Shown: piece after piece, positions 18,369 through 26,943 of the stretch
How positions within the stretch are numbered: position 1 is the stretch's first letter
Layout: the number at the start of each line of letters is the position of its first letter
NCBI GenBank assembly: GCA_965544035.1
Contig: CBEULR010000003.1
Span: 124,001-188,000 of the forward strand
Origin: CBEULR01 sp965544035
GTDB taxonomy: Bacteria; Bacillota; Desulfotomaculia; Desulfotomaculales; Desulforudaceae
Direction: 5' to 3'
DNA length: 64,000 nucleotides
Translations under genes and position numbers: made by a program
Notes under the pieces: model-generated
Databases searched by the model: none
Seen by the model: only the letters and a program-made list of their open reading frames with translations
What the model was told of the DNA's origin: nothing

Positions 18369-18990
18369 CGACCAACTCTAGACAAAAGGTCTGTAATGGT
18401 TCTATTCATCCGTCTACAAACCTTTACATACCCTTTATGATACCTTTTATACAATCCTCTGCGTTCAGCTGCCGCAACCAATAGAAAGTTAAAGTCCTTA
18501 GAACGGCTTGAAAATGACGAAGTGAAGTAAAGACAACCGAAGACAATCATGCCCCTAAGGAACTAACTGCTTATAATAGTATAAAGATTCACTCCTTAAG
18601 ACAAGACAAATTCTCGTCCGAAAATGGGTACACTTTTCCAATACTACTTTATACTTAATGTCGAGTGATATGGAAGGTAGATATTAGAACGCTTGTACGC
18701 TTAGGAATACAGCGTCCTTTTGACTTTGGGAGGGGCCGGATCCGGTCGGGTTTCTTGTTTGCCGTTCTTATTGAGGAGCAAAACGAACACATCGGTGCAC
18801 TCATCGATACGCGGGTATACCAATCAGTACACCCCCCCCCATTCTCTTTCATATATAAATCGGCAAAAAGTGGATGAATTGTTTAACCTCAAACAGAATA
18901 ATCCTTTACATAAATACCCATTGTTTATACTCTGATTGAGAACTAAATACCAACAGGGAATACACGCTAACGAGAACGCTGCTTTGGCAC
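18369..18990. other. AT-rich intergenic region, no convincing gene
   Basis: About 620 bases, clearly richer in A+T than its surroundings, between divergently placed cheW and convergent DUF523 genes. It includes a run of nine or more C at about 18831. A 70-codon open frame at 18665-18877 (plus) has no ribosome binding site and no recognisable motif. It could be the remnant of acquired DNA or hold an RNA I cannot identify. Confidence 0.5.
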
Positions 18991-19467
18991 TCAACCCTCA
19001 AAAAGCAACGAAAGTAATTCCGGACTCAAATCTTCTTCCGAATAAACGGGTATCCCATTTGCGGCCAGAAGAGCGGCGGTCACACCGCGGCCTTTCAGTC
19101 TTACAGACTGAAAGGTGCCGTCATAGACCACGTTGACCCCGCATGAAGGACTGCGCTCCTTCAGGATTGCCGCGCGCACCCCACACATCCGGCAGATGCG
19201 TAAGGTTTCGCGAGCCCCCTCCAGGAATAACTCCGTTAGGTCATCCCCCTCGGGATTAACAACCCTGGCCCGGCCGGCGAGCACGTCATCGCCTGTGCCG
19301 CCGCGGATTTCACAGGGAGGGCGCGGGGTGGGCGAACCTCCGAGTTGCTCCGGGCAGACCGGGATCACAAGACCGCTTGTGCAGAGCGCGGTCAAACGGT
19401 CATCGGTATTCACCCCTCCATCGTACTTGGCTTTAATGCCCAACAAACACGAACTGATCAATATCAA
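18991..19467 (-). CDS. DUF523 family protein
   Basis: About 158 residues. Cysteine-containing signatures of DUF523 are ILISSCLLGIKAKYDGG at the N-terminus, VIPVCPEQLGG, CRMCGVRAAILKERSPSCG, and the terminal GIPVYSEEDL. The conserved Cys set suggests metal or thiol chemistry, but no member has an assigned reaction that I can state with confidence. The TTG at 19467 is chosen because it directly starts the conserved ILISSC motif, seven bases after GGGGGG. Confidence 0.88.
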   Translation of the reverse strand: MILISSCLLGIKAKYDGGVNTDDRLTALCTSGLVIPVCPEQLGGSPTPRPPCEIRGGTGDDVLAGRARVVNPEGDDLTELFLEGARETLRICRMCGVRAAILKERSPSCGVNVVYDGTFQSVRLKGRGVTAALLAANGIPVYSEEDLSPELLSLLFEG

Positions 19468-19536
19468 AACGATACCCCCCTTCGCGGTCTGATACCACAT
19501 TGTACCATAGCCGCGCCCGGGCGGCCATCGGATGGC

Positions 19537-20853
19537 CTACCGCGCCAGGGCCAGGATGTGGTCGGAGAGATCGACCTTCCAGACGCCGTCGACCCGGCAC
19601 AAACCGAAGGTCACGTCTTCCCGGGCGATCAGCCGGCCGTCCCACCCGGTCTGCCGGTAGGAAACCGGAACGGTGGCCCGGTCGCCTTCGACCGTTGCCT
19701 CCCCCACCGAGAACGAGACCACCATCATTCGTCCCCGCTGCCATTCGCGCTCGGTCTGGGTCAGCGCCTCAGCCAGACTGCCCACCTCCGCATTGTCGGC
19801 CAGCAGTTCACGCAGCGCGCCCAAACTTCGCTCCTGGCGGGCGCGCCAGTAGAGTTCCACGACTTGCTCCGGGCTCAGATCGGTCAGGGTCTCGGCACTC
19901 AGTCCGTGTACGGCATCGGCTGCATCCGGTTTGAATTCGACCACATAGACCAGCCCGGTCGCCCGCAGCACCGTCCGGACGTGGTAGGACGCCTTTTCCC
20001 GGAGGTCTATTTCCACCCTGATCGAAGGGCGCTCGAGGTCGATCTCGCCGCGCCATTGGGCTCCGTAGGGGTAGCGCCCCCTGAACAGGGGAATCAGCTC
20101 GGGCGGAAAAAGCGGCGAGAGGTCGGTGCAGGAGATGCGCCCGACCAGCGAGTCTTCATCGACGGCGGGAAGTGTCCCCTCGCGGGCGGTGGCGTTGTAA
20201 ATCCGCAGGGAGAGCTTTCGCCCGGAGTAGTCGGCGACGGTCAGCGGAGGCGTCCCGGTCGGTGTTTCGCCCTCGGCGTAGGCAAAGTCCAGCACCACAT
20301 CGTCCCCCCGGGGATAAATCCCGTCCAGATTCAGCAGTGGCGCATCGAGGCTGCCGAAAACCACGTCCCGGCGGATGAAGGCCTCCTTCTCCCGCGTCGT
20401 CTTGTAGGTCGCCAGATCAAAGACCAATCGTTGCGGAAAACCCTGGTCGCCGTTCTCGCCTACCTCTTTCACTACAAAGAACAGTTTATCGCCGATCACC
20501 TTTTCCAGAACGGCGTTTTCTTTCGGCGGCACAATCGGCAGCAGCTTCCCGGAATCGACATGAAACAGGTGAAAACCGTTCTCCTGACCGTGGACCTGAT
20601 TCAGCAGCACCAGATTTTCCCTCAACTGCCAGGTCTGCCGGATTTCTCCTTTGCCTTCCAGTTCATCCCACGGTATCTTCAGGGTGTTCAGCCAATTGAG
20701 TTCCGTGTCCCCGGCATTTCCACCCAACTCGGTTTCGCTCCGCTGCAGGTCCAAAGCACCATCGCCGCAGCCGGACAAACCGAATACGGCTGCGGTCAGC
20801 AGGATGACCAGGAACACCAAGACCCTCGTTACGTGGCAGCACTTTCTACTCAT
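19537..20853 (-). CDS. Putative lipoprotein of unknown function
   Basis: 438 residues with a lipoprotein signal: basic N-terminus, hydrophobic stretch and lipobox LSGC at about 25-28. The middle (about 60-330) is beta-rich with no domain I recognise. The C-terminal 110 residues (LSPEQVVELYWRARQERS to VDGVWKVDLSD) look like an NTF2-like/DUF4878-type fold, common at the end of such lipoproteins. Expected to sit on the outer face of the cytoplasmic membrane. It is flanked by unrelated genes, so context gives no hint. Confidence 0.7.
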   Translation of the reverse strand: MSRKCCHVTRVLVFLVILLTAAVFGLSGCGDGALDLQRSETELGGNAGDTELNWLNTLKIPWDELEGKGEIRQTWQLRENLVLLNQVHGQENGFHLFHVDSGKLLPIVPPKENAVLEKVIGDKLFFVVKEVGENGDQGFPQRLVFDLATYKTTREKEAFIRRDVVFGSLDAPLLNLDGIYPRGDDVVLDFAYAEGETPTGTPPLTVADYSGRKLSLRIYNATAREGTLPAVDEDSLVGRISCTDLSPLFPPELIPLFRGRYPYGAQWRGEIDLERPSIRVEIDLREKASYHVRTVLRATGLVYVVEFKPDAADAVHGLSAETLTDLSPEQVVELYWRARQERSLGALRELLADNAEVGSLAEALTQTEREWQRGRMMVVSFSVGEATVEGDRATVPVSYRQTGWDGRLIAREDVTFGLCRVDGVWKVDLSDHILALAR

Positions 20854-20957
20854 TTATGCATAGGATTCCTCATCGGCCCTTGAGTATTACAAAGAATAAT
20901 CGTCCCGGCGGACGGCCGCATATCATGCATGAATGGCTTTGCAGAAGGGGGGATAAT

Positions 20958-21326
20958 ATGTCCGCGCGATTCCCGCCCGATTGTCCCGAGGGGTTCCTGA
21001 GCCGCTACTTTGTAATCCCCGGGGATACCATGGCGATCATCGCCGCGCGGTTCGGGATCGTTACGGAGGAGTTGATCGCCGTAAACCCGCACATCAGCGA
21101 TCCGGAGGAGCTCTTTCCTGGTGATGTGCTTTGCGTACCCGGTTTCCGCCGTCCGCTAGCAGCCTGTCCGGCCGGATTTCAGGTTTTGTTCGAAGTGGAT
21201 TTCGGGGACACGATTGCCGCCATTGCCGAGAGGTTCAACGTCAGCGTCGACGATCTGATCGCCGCCAACCCCCATATCCCCGATCCGGCCCGGCTCTACC
21301 CGGGAGACATCCTGTGTGTTCCCTAA
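20958..21326 (+). CDS. Double LysM-domain protein
   Basis: 122 residues composed almost only of two LysM repeats: YFVIPGDTMAIIAARFGI...ELFPGDVLCVP and LFEVDFGDTIAAIAERFNV...RLYPGDILCVP. LysM binds N-acetylglucosamine in peptidoglycan or chitin. There is no signal peptide. Similar proteins in spore formers are often spore-coat or cortex associated, but this is inference. ATG at 20958 follows AAGGGGGG; an ATG at 20856 gives an unrelated N-terminus and has no binding site. Confidence 0.85.
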   Translation: MSARFPPDCPEGFLSRYFVIPGDTMAIIAARFGIVTEELIAVNPHISDPEELFPGDVLCVPGFRRPLAACPAGFQVLFEVDFGDTIAAIAERFNVSVDDLIAANPHIPDPARLYPGDILCVP

Positions 21327-21355
21327 TCTTACTAACTCAGGGTCAATTTAAATAT

Positions 21356-21377
21356 GGGGTCAGGACACTTATTTAAA
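21356..21377 (+). repeat. Dispersed short element, copy 1
   Basis: GGGGTCAGGACACTTATT followed by TAAA. Near-identical sequences occur at 26628-26645 and 60855-60876, and shorter relatives at 22452 and 39510. All are at gene ends or between genes. Confidence 0.55.
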
Positions 21378-21436
21378 AGCGAGGAGGATCGTGTACATCC
21401 TCCCCGCTCGTCTGTTTCCGTTTACCCGCTTCAGCG

Positions 21437-22081
21437 CTAAGGGCTTTCCACCATAGCTGAGCCGTTCCAGACATAAGACTTCGTTCCTTCGGCCGAATCA
21501 ACCACCAGACGCCCGTTCTCCATCCGGACCGTGCCCTGCGGCACCGGATGGTCGAGGCAATCCATCATTTCCACCACCTGGTCGCCTTTTCCGCCCAGGA
21601 CCAGAAAACACAGCCCCGGGTTGTTGCGGTAGGAAACACTGGTACCCATCACCACCTGCTCGCGGTCGTCCCCCAGCAAGCGTCCTTTGCTGAGGAACTG
21701 GAGGGGCAGCGAGATATTGTCCCTGCGGAAGACGATGTGCCAGCCGCGGTGCGGCAGAAACCGGATAACGATGACACAGGTGATAATCCGGCCGTCTCTG
21801 CGGACACGACAGATCAACACCCGCTCGGGAATCCGGCGCCTGCTCAGCCTTACGATACGGGCGGTTACGCCCGCCCCGGCCGGGATGATTCTTTCCATCA
21901 CCGGCTCCGGAACGTGTACGTCCACCACCACTTCCGCCGGCAGCAGGATCACCTGGCCGACGCGCAGGCGCTGTCGGGGATTCCTGATGGACGGGTTCAG
22001 ACGGATAACCTCATTCACATCGACCCGAAAACGGCGGCATATCTCAGGGAGCGTATCACCCTCTCGAACCGTATAGCGCAT
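21437..22081 (-). CDS. LysM-domain protein with unknown C-terminal domain
   Basis: About 214 residues. Residues 3-50 are a LysM domain (YTVREGDTLPEICRRF...GQVILLP). The remaining 160 residues are beta-rich and basic (RLSRRRIPERVLICRVRRDG) and end MENGRLVVDSAEGTKSYVWN; I do not recognise this part. ATG at 22081 is chosen because GGAGGT precedes it by eight bases and LysM begins immediately. No signal peptide; possibly spore associated. Confidence 0.75.
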   Translation of the reverse strand: MRYTVREGDTLPEICRRFRVDVNEVIRLNPSIRNPRQRLRVGQVILLPAEVVVDVHVPEPVMERIIPAGAGVTARIVRLSRRRIPERVLICRVRRDGRIITCVIVIRFLPHRGWHIVFRRDNISLPLQFLSKGRLLGDDREQVVMGTSVSYRNNPGLCFLVLGGKGDQVVEMMDCLDHPVPQGTVRMENGRLVVDSAEGTKSYVWNGSAMVESP

Positions 22082-22196
22082 AATCCAGCACCTCCGATTA
22101 CTCGTTGTGCCCATCTTATGCAGCTCCCCTGCCATTTGCATCCTGTTGAAACCGGTGAGGAAGACGGTCAATGTGTCCTGTTGCAGCTGCCGCGGT

Positions 22197-22418
22197 CTAG
22201 GACGGTACGGTGAACCCCGCCTTGACGATGGCCTGGGCGAGCTTCTCCCGCGTAGCCCGGGACGGGTCAAAGCTTACCCGGGCCTGTTTCGCCTCAAGGT
22301 CTACCGCGACGTCGGTCACCCCGTCGACGCTCTTCAGCGCCCGTTCCACCGCCGCCGCACACCCGCCGCAGGTCATCCCGTGAACGGTGAGGCTCTCCGT
22401 GACAATGGCTTCCGTCAT
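22197..22418 (-). CDS. copZ: Copper chaperone CopZ-like (HMA domain)
   Basis: 73 residues, one heavy-metal-associated domain with the metal-binding motif GMTCGGCAAAVERAL (two Cys). The rest is the usual babbab fold (DVAVDLEAKQARVSFDP). Such proteins pass Cu(I) to the CopA ATPase, whose gene is 44 bases upstream on the same strand. A GGAGGG site precedes the ATG. Between the Cys residues it has GG, where CopZ more often has xS or xH; this is tolerated. Confidence 0.9.
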   Translation of the reverse strand: MTEAIVTESLTVHGMTCGGCAAAVERALKSVDGVTDVAVDLEAKQARVSFDPSRATREKLAQAIVKAGFTVPS

Positions 22419-22451
22419 TGTGGTGTTCCCTCCTAATCAATACTGAGTAAA

Positions 22452-22468
22452 GGGTAAGGACACTAACC
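22452..22468. repeat. Dispersed short element, degenerate copy
   Basis: GGGTAAGGACACTAACC spans the copA stop codon. It is close to GGGTGCAGGACACTAACC at 39510 and to the core AGGACACTTA of the longer copies. Confidence 0.35.
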
Positions 22469-24931
22469 CAAAACCGGCTTGAACCAGCGCAGTCTCAGTG
22501 AATTCGACACAACCGAAATCGAGCTGAAGGCCATGGCCGCCGCGGCGAGCATCGGATTCAGCAAAATACCGTACGCCGGGTACAGGATTCCGGCGGCCAC
22601 CGGGATAAGCACGATGTTGTAACCGAAGGCCCAGAAGAGGTTCTGCCTGATCATTCCGATGGTTGCTTTGGAAAGCTCCAGGGCGTTGACCACTCCCCGC
22701 AGGTCACCAGTGATCAGGGTGACGTCGGATGCTTCCATCGCCACGTCGGTACCGGTGCCGATGGCGATGCCCACATCGGCCTGGGCCAGTGCCGGTGCGT
22801 CGTTCAGCCCGTCCCCCACCATGGCGACAACCTTCCCTTCCTCCTGCAGTTTCTTGACCTCCTGTGCCTTATGCTCCGGTAGTACCTCAGCCAGCACCCT
22901 CTTGATGCCCACTCTGCGGGCGATGGCCTCGGCCGTCCGGCGGTTGTCGCCGGTGATCATCAGTACTTCGATGCCCCGCTTCTGCAGTTCCCGGACGGCT
23001 TCGGCCGAATGCTTCTTTAACGTGTCGGCCACGGCCAGGACACCGGCGGGAACCCCGTCCACCGCTGCAAAGACAGGCGTCTTTCCTTCCGCCGATAGCC
23101 GCCCCGCAGTCTCCTCCAGGTCGGCCACATCGATCCGCCGGTCGGCCATCAGCTTCCGGTTGCCGACCACCACTTCGCGGCCTTCCACCCGGGCACGCAC
23201 CCCATGGCCCGGGACGGCCTCAAATTCTTCCGGATTGTCCACCGGGAGATCCCGCTCCTTCGTACCGGCCACGATCGCCTGCCCCAGCGGGTGCTCCGAT
23301 CCCGACTCCACAGCGGCCACCCACCTTAAGAGATCATCTTCAGCAAAGTCCCCGTGCGGCACAACATCGGTCAGTTTCGGTTTGCCCTCGGTCAGGGTGC
23401 CCGTCTTATCAAATATCACGGCCCGAACCCGGTGGGCAGTCTCCAGGCTTTCCGAGCCCTTGAAGAGGATTCCAAGCTCAGCCCCCTTGCCGGTACCCAC
23501 CTGGATGGCCGTCGGCGTGGCCAAGCCCAGCGCGCAAGGACAGGCGATGATCAGTACCGCAATGAAGGTGGTCAGGGCGAAGATCAATGTCGGCGGAGGG
23601 CCGAAAATATACCAGAGAATGAAGCTGAACACGGCGATACTCACGACGGCAGGAACAAAGTAGGCGGCCACCACATCGACCAGGCGCTGGATCGGTGCCT
23701 TGGAGCCCTGGGCCTCCTCCACCAGCCGGATGATCTGGGCCAGCGCCGTATCACGCCCCACCTTGGTCGCCCGGAAGGTAAAAGTGCCGGTCTTGTTGAT
23801 CGTTGCACCGACGACCTCGTCCCCGACCTCCTTCCCTACCGGGATGCTCTCCCCGGTAAGCATGGACTCGTCCACAGCCGACCGGCCGAAAACGATCTCC
23901 CCGTCCACCGGTATCCGCTCTCCGGGCCGGACGCGGATGACGTCGCCCACCATTACTTCCTCGATCGGGATATCTACCTCTTCCCCATCGCGGACCACCC
24001 GGGCGGTCTTGGCCTGCAGCCCCATCAGCTTGCGAATGGCCTCCGAGGTCTTGCCGCGAGCACGCGCTTCCAGTAAACGTCCCAATAGGATCAGGGTGAC
24101 GATAACGGCCGCCGCGTCATAGTAAATATGGTACGGAAAGCCCAATTCCGTGAGATAGTCCGGGAACAGGGTCAGCGCCGCGCTGTAGACCCACGCCGTG
24201 GTCGTGCCCAGCGCAACCAACACGTTCATGTCGGCCGTCCGGTGGCGCAGAGCCGTGTAGCTTCCGGCGAAGAACCGCCAACCGGAACCGAACAGTACCA
24301 GGGCAGTCAAAACCAGCAGGGTCAGCGGCTCGGTAAGAATCACCGGCGCGTACCCGGCCCACGGCGGATACATATGCGGCAGGCTGCCGATCAGGACCAG
24401 GATGGTGAAAAAGACGGCAACGGTAAAATCCAGGACGAGCCGGCGCAGACTGCGCTCCCGTGCCGTCCGTTCCCGGTCCTCATCCTCCTGCTGCTCCAGC
24501 GCCTCCACCTGGAAGCCGGCGTCACGCACGGCCTGCTGCAGATCGGCCGCCGATACCACAGACGGGTCGTATTCCACCGCCGCTTTTTCGGTAGCAAGGT
24601 TAACACTCGCCCGGTGCACACCGTCCATGCGGGAAAGAACATTCTCCACCCGCCGGACGCAGGAAGCGCAGCTCATCCCCTTAATGGGAAAGGTGACCCG
24701 CTTCCGATCGGCGACGGCCGCCTTGTACCCGGCTGCGGAGACGGCCTCGACCAACTCCCGCGGGGTGACCCGGGCGGGGTCATAAACCACGGTGGCCTTC
24801 TCGGTGGCCAGGTTAACGTTTGCCCGAACCACACCCGGGACCTGGGCCAGCGCCTGTTCGATCCGCCGAACGCAGGACGCACAGCTCACCCCTTCCACCC
24901 TCAGACCGAGCGTCTTTGTATCAGCAGCCAT
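22463..24931 (-). CDS. copA: Copper-exporting P1B-type ATPase CopA
   Basis: 822 residues. Two N-terminal HMA domains (GVSCASCVRRIEQAL and GMSCASCVRRVENVL), eight predicted membrane helices, the Cu-translocating CPC motif in IIACPCALGLATPT, phosphorylation motif FDKTGTLTEG, the SEHPLGQAIV motif of the nucleotide domain, and hinge GDGLNDAPALAQADVG. All catalytic elements are intact. It exports Cu(I) from the cytoplasm using ATP. Middle gene of SHOCT protein-copA-copZ. No CsoR or CopY regulator is visible nearby. Confidence 0.96.
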   Translation of the reverse strand: MAADTKTLGLRVEGVSCASCVRRIEQALAQVPGVVRANVNLATEKATVVYDPARVTPRELVEAVSAAGYKAAVADRKRVTFPIKGMSCASCVRRVENVLSRMDGVHRASVNLATEKAAVEYDPSVVSAADLQQAVRDAGFQVEALEQQEDEDRERTARERSLRRLVLDFTVAVFFTILVLIGSLPHMYPPWAGYAPVILTEPLTLLVLTALVLFGSGWRFFAGSYTALRHRTADMNVLVALGTTTAWVYSAALTLFPDYLTELGFPYHIYYDAAAVIVTLILLGRLLEARARGKTSEAIRKLMGLQAKTARVVRDGEEVDIPIEEVMVGDVIRVRPGERIPVDGEIVFGRSAVDESMLTGESIPVGKEVGDEVVGATINKTGTFTFRATKVGRDTALAQIIRLVEEAQGSKAPIQRLVDVVAAYFVPAVVSIAVFSFILWYIFGPPPTLIFALTTFIAVLIIACPCALGLATPTAIQVGTGKGAELGILFKGSESLETAHRVRAVIFDKTGTLTEGKPKLTDVVPHGDFAEDDLLRWVAAVESGSEHPLGQAIVAGTKERDLPVDNPEEFEAVPGHGVRARVEGREVVVGNRKLMADRRIDVADLEETAGRLSAEGKTPVFAAVDGVPAGVLAVADTLKKHSAEAVRELQKRGIEVLMITGDNRRTAEAIARRVGIKRVLAEVLPEHKAQEVKKLQEEGKVVAMVGDGLNDAPALAQADVGIAIGTGTDVAMEASDVTLITGDLRGVVNALELSKATIGMIRQNLFWAFGYNIVLIPVAAGILYPAYGILLNPMLAAAAMAFSSISVVSNSLRLRWFKPVLG

Positions 24932-24955
24932 AACGAAGCCTCCAGTTTTGAAATG

Positions 24956-25270
24956 CTAGTCCTCTGTGTTGCCTCTGATCCGGGCGTACTCCTCCGCTGA
25001 GATCTCTCCCCGTTCAAGCTCCGCCTCAGCCACGGCCAGAACGTCATCCAGGTTCTCGGTGGCCGGACCGTGCCCCGGCCGTCTGTAGAGCATCCACACG
25101 TAGAGGACGCTGAGCACGGCAACCAGGAGCAGCAGCGTATCCATCAGGAAGCCGAACGGACGGAAGGAGCCGCGCAGCAGGACGACCAGGGCGATCCCGA
25201 GCAGGGCGGCGAAGGCCAGCCATCCGGTGACCGGCAGCCGGTCAAAACTGAATCGTCTGATCCGTGTCAT
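24956..25270 (-). CDS. Small membrane protein with SHOCT-like C-terminus
   Basis: 104 residues: two membrane helices (GWLAFAALLGIALVVLL and TLLLLVAVLSVLYVWMLY) and a C-terminal DDVLAVAEAELERGEISAEEYARIR, which matches the short SHOCT oligomerisation motif (L..RGEIS.EEY..I). Encoded 24 bases upstream of copA on the same strand, so probably the first gene of the copper operon. Role unknown; possibly an assembly or regulatory partner. Confidence 0.72.
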   Translation of the reverse strand: MTRIRRFSFDRLPVTGWLAFAALLGIALVVLLRGSFRPFGFLMDTLLLLVAVLSVLYVWMLYRRPGHGPATENLDDVLAVAEAELERGEISAEEYARIRGNTED

Positions 25271-25525
25271 TTGACTTCACGCTCCGCAGTTTGGTGATGA
25301 TCAATGATTTATCCTTCCCACTGCGGCACGTGCCAAATCACATGGAACATTTGTCCTAACCGGGTCATTTCCGCATTCGATATAAAATTCCCTTCTCATC
25401 CTGATAAAAGCACACCGGCATCCGTCCCCGTGCCGTACCGGGAAAGCATGCTGAACCTGCCATAACTTACTTGCAGGCGATAAAGACGGCACAAAGAAAT
25501 CTTGTGAGGGCAAGGCGGAACCTTG

Positions 25526-26581
25526 ATGAAGCAAAGCTACAGAAGGGATGGCACAACGACAGTGGCAAGAAAGTGGGCAATGGTGCTGTGCGCGGGGTTT
25601 GTTTTTTTGTTTTCGGGGATATCGGCGGCGAATGCCGAGCAGATTCACCGGGTGGAACCCGGGGAAACCCTCGGTCTGATCGCCACCTATTATGACAGCG
25701 ACGTCAATGAACTGATGCGGCTGAATCCTTTCATGAAGGATCCGGACTGCGTGGTCAGTGGACAGGCATTGGTGGTACCGGAAGTCGTAGTGGACCCGCC
25801 CCCGGTGCCGGCCGAGGGACAAGAGCCGGCCGACGGGGAACAGCAGAAGGCCGGCACCAAGACCGAGAGCGTCCCGATCGAAGCAAAGAAGGCTCCTGTG
25901 GTGGAGCAGCCGCCGCCAAAACTGACCACGGCCCAGGTACGCCTCCTCCACCCTTCGCATTTCCTGGTTTCCGGTCCGCGGGATGCTAAAAGGGTGGCGC
26001 TGACGTTTGACGACGGTCCTGACGCCCGCTACACCCCGGCGATTCTGGATGTATTGCGGGAACAGGGCGTACCGGCCTCTTTCTTCATGATCGGGAACCA
26101 GATAGAACGGTACCCGGAGGTGGTACAGCGGATCAACGCCGAGGGCCACCTGTTGGCAAGTCATTCTTTTACCCACGCCAATTTTGGCCGGCTGGCACCT
26201 GAAGAGGCCCTTTTCGAAATCCACTCTACTGAATGGGCTGTGTTCAGCCTCACCGGCAGACTGCCGGCGCTCTTCCGGGCACCCTACGGCGAAATCAGCG
26301 AAGAAAACATGAAGATGCTGATCGCGTTGGGGTATAAGAACATCTTCTGGTCGGTAGACACCCTGGACTGGACCCTTAAGGATCCCGACCAGGTGTTGGT
26401 CAACGCTCTGTCCAATACCCGCCGGGGAGCGATCATCCTAATGCATTCGAACGGCGGCCGTGACCAGAACCTCGACGCCACCGTGGACGCGCTGCCCGAT
26501 CTCATCTACACCCTCCGGGCACAGGGTTACGAATTCGTCACGGTGGACCAGCTCTTGTCCGTCCCCGCCTACCGCAACTAA
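25526..26581 (+). CDS. LysM + polysaccharide deacetylase (NodB) protein
   Basis: About 351 residues: an N-terminal export signal (WAMVLCAGFVFLFSGISAANA), a LysM domain (HRVEPGETLGLIATYYDSDV, about 40-90), a Pro/Glu-rich linker, and a carbohydrate esterase family 4 domain. The catalytic set is visible: TFDDGPD (base and metal Asp), the metal-binding SHSFTH, RAPYGE, and ILMHSN near the end. It should deacetylate peptidoglycan or a related GlcNAc polymer at the cell wall. A GC-rich hairpin 19 bases after the stop probably ends the transcript. Confidence 0.93.
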   Translation: MKQSYRRDGTTTVARKWAMVLCAGFVFLFSGISAANAEQIHRVEPGETLGLIATYYDSDVNELMRLNPFMKDPDCVVSGQALVVPEVVVDPPPVPAEGQEPADGEQQKAGTKTESVPIEAKKAPVVEQPPPKLTTAQVRLLHPSHFLVSGPRDAKRVALTFDDGPDARYTPAILDVLREQGVPASFFMIGNQIERYPEVVQRINAEGHLLASHSFTHANFGRLAPEEALFEIHSTEWAVFSLTGRLPALFRAPYGEISEENMKMLIALGYKNIFWSVDTLDWTLKDPDQVLVNALSNTRRGAIILMHSNGGRDQNLDATVDALPDLIYTLRAQGYEFVTVDQLLSVPAYRN

Positions 26582-26599
26582 CCGGCTAACCGGATGCCC

Positions 26600-26622
26600 A
26601 GCCCCGGGGTCCCCCCGGGGCT
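26600..26622 (+). terminator. Hairpin after the deacetylase gene
   Basis: Perfect ten-base stem AGCCCCGGGG / CCCCGGGGCT with a three-base loop, followed by TGTCTTAAT. Very GC-rich; the T-run is weak. Confidence 0.6.
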
Positions 26623-26625
26623 GTC

Positions 26626-26823
26626 TTAATAAGTGTCCCGACCCCTTGTTTCGATGATGATCACCTGATCATACAACTCCAGGGCCGGGAACTTCCCTTT
26701 CTTCAAATCGTGCAGATCAGCTTTCCCCGAGAGCTGAGCGGAAAGCTTTTGCGCACACTTCTCGGTGCAGCCGTGCTTGGTAGCGTAGACAACTCAGGTT
26801 TCCCGGCTTCCCGCTTGGGTCAT
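26626..26823 (-). pseudogene. Broken 5' fragment of a flavodoxin-domain gene
   Basis: From ATG 26823 the minus strand reads MTQAGSRET, a TGA (26796-26794), then VVYATKHGCTEKCAQKLSAQ...LKKGKFPALELYDQVIIIE and stops. VVYATKHGCTEKCA and the spacing to YDQVII are the FMN-loop region of flavodoxins related to the HemG-type protoporphyrinogen oxidase group. The frame carries a premature stop and loses homology at REGR-like residues exactly where the dispersed element (26628-26645) begins, so some 100 residues are missing. The in-frame TGA is not at a Cys position, so recoding is unlikely. Confidence 0.7.
26628..26645 (-). repeat. Dispersed short element, copy 2
   Basis: On the minus strand GGGGTCGGGACACTTATT, one mismatch to copy 1 in this core. 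It forms the truncated end of the flavodoxin fragment. Confidence 0.55.
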
Positions 26824-26859
26824 TATATCACTTTGTTTTGCGTCAATAATTGACAACCT

Positions 26860-26888
26860 TTGAATTACAATCAAAAAAGGGATATAAT
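26860..26888 (+). promoter_or_regulatory. Probable gdhA promoter
   Basis: TTGAAT (26860-26865) and TATAAT (26883-26888) with a 17-base spacer, about 55 bases before the gdhA start. Confidence 0.6.
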
Positions 26889-26943
26889 TATTGGGTGATT
26901 TATTCGGTCACCAAGCATAAGTGAAGGGGAGAGAAGAAAGAGA

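Noticed and set aside
18665..18877. 70-codon ORF in the AT-rich gap as a gene
   Set aside because: No ribosome binding site, no recognisable motif, unlike codon use, and an equally long frame on the opposite strand.
26794..26796. In-frame TGA in the flavodoxin fragment as a second selenocysteine codon
   Set aside because: It is not at a conserved Cys position, no SECIS-like hairpin with an apical GGU follows, and the gene is truncated anyway.
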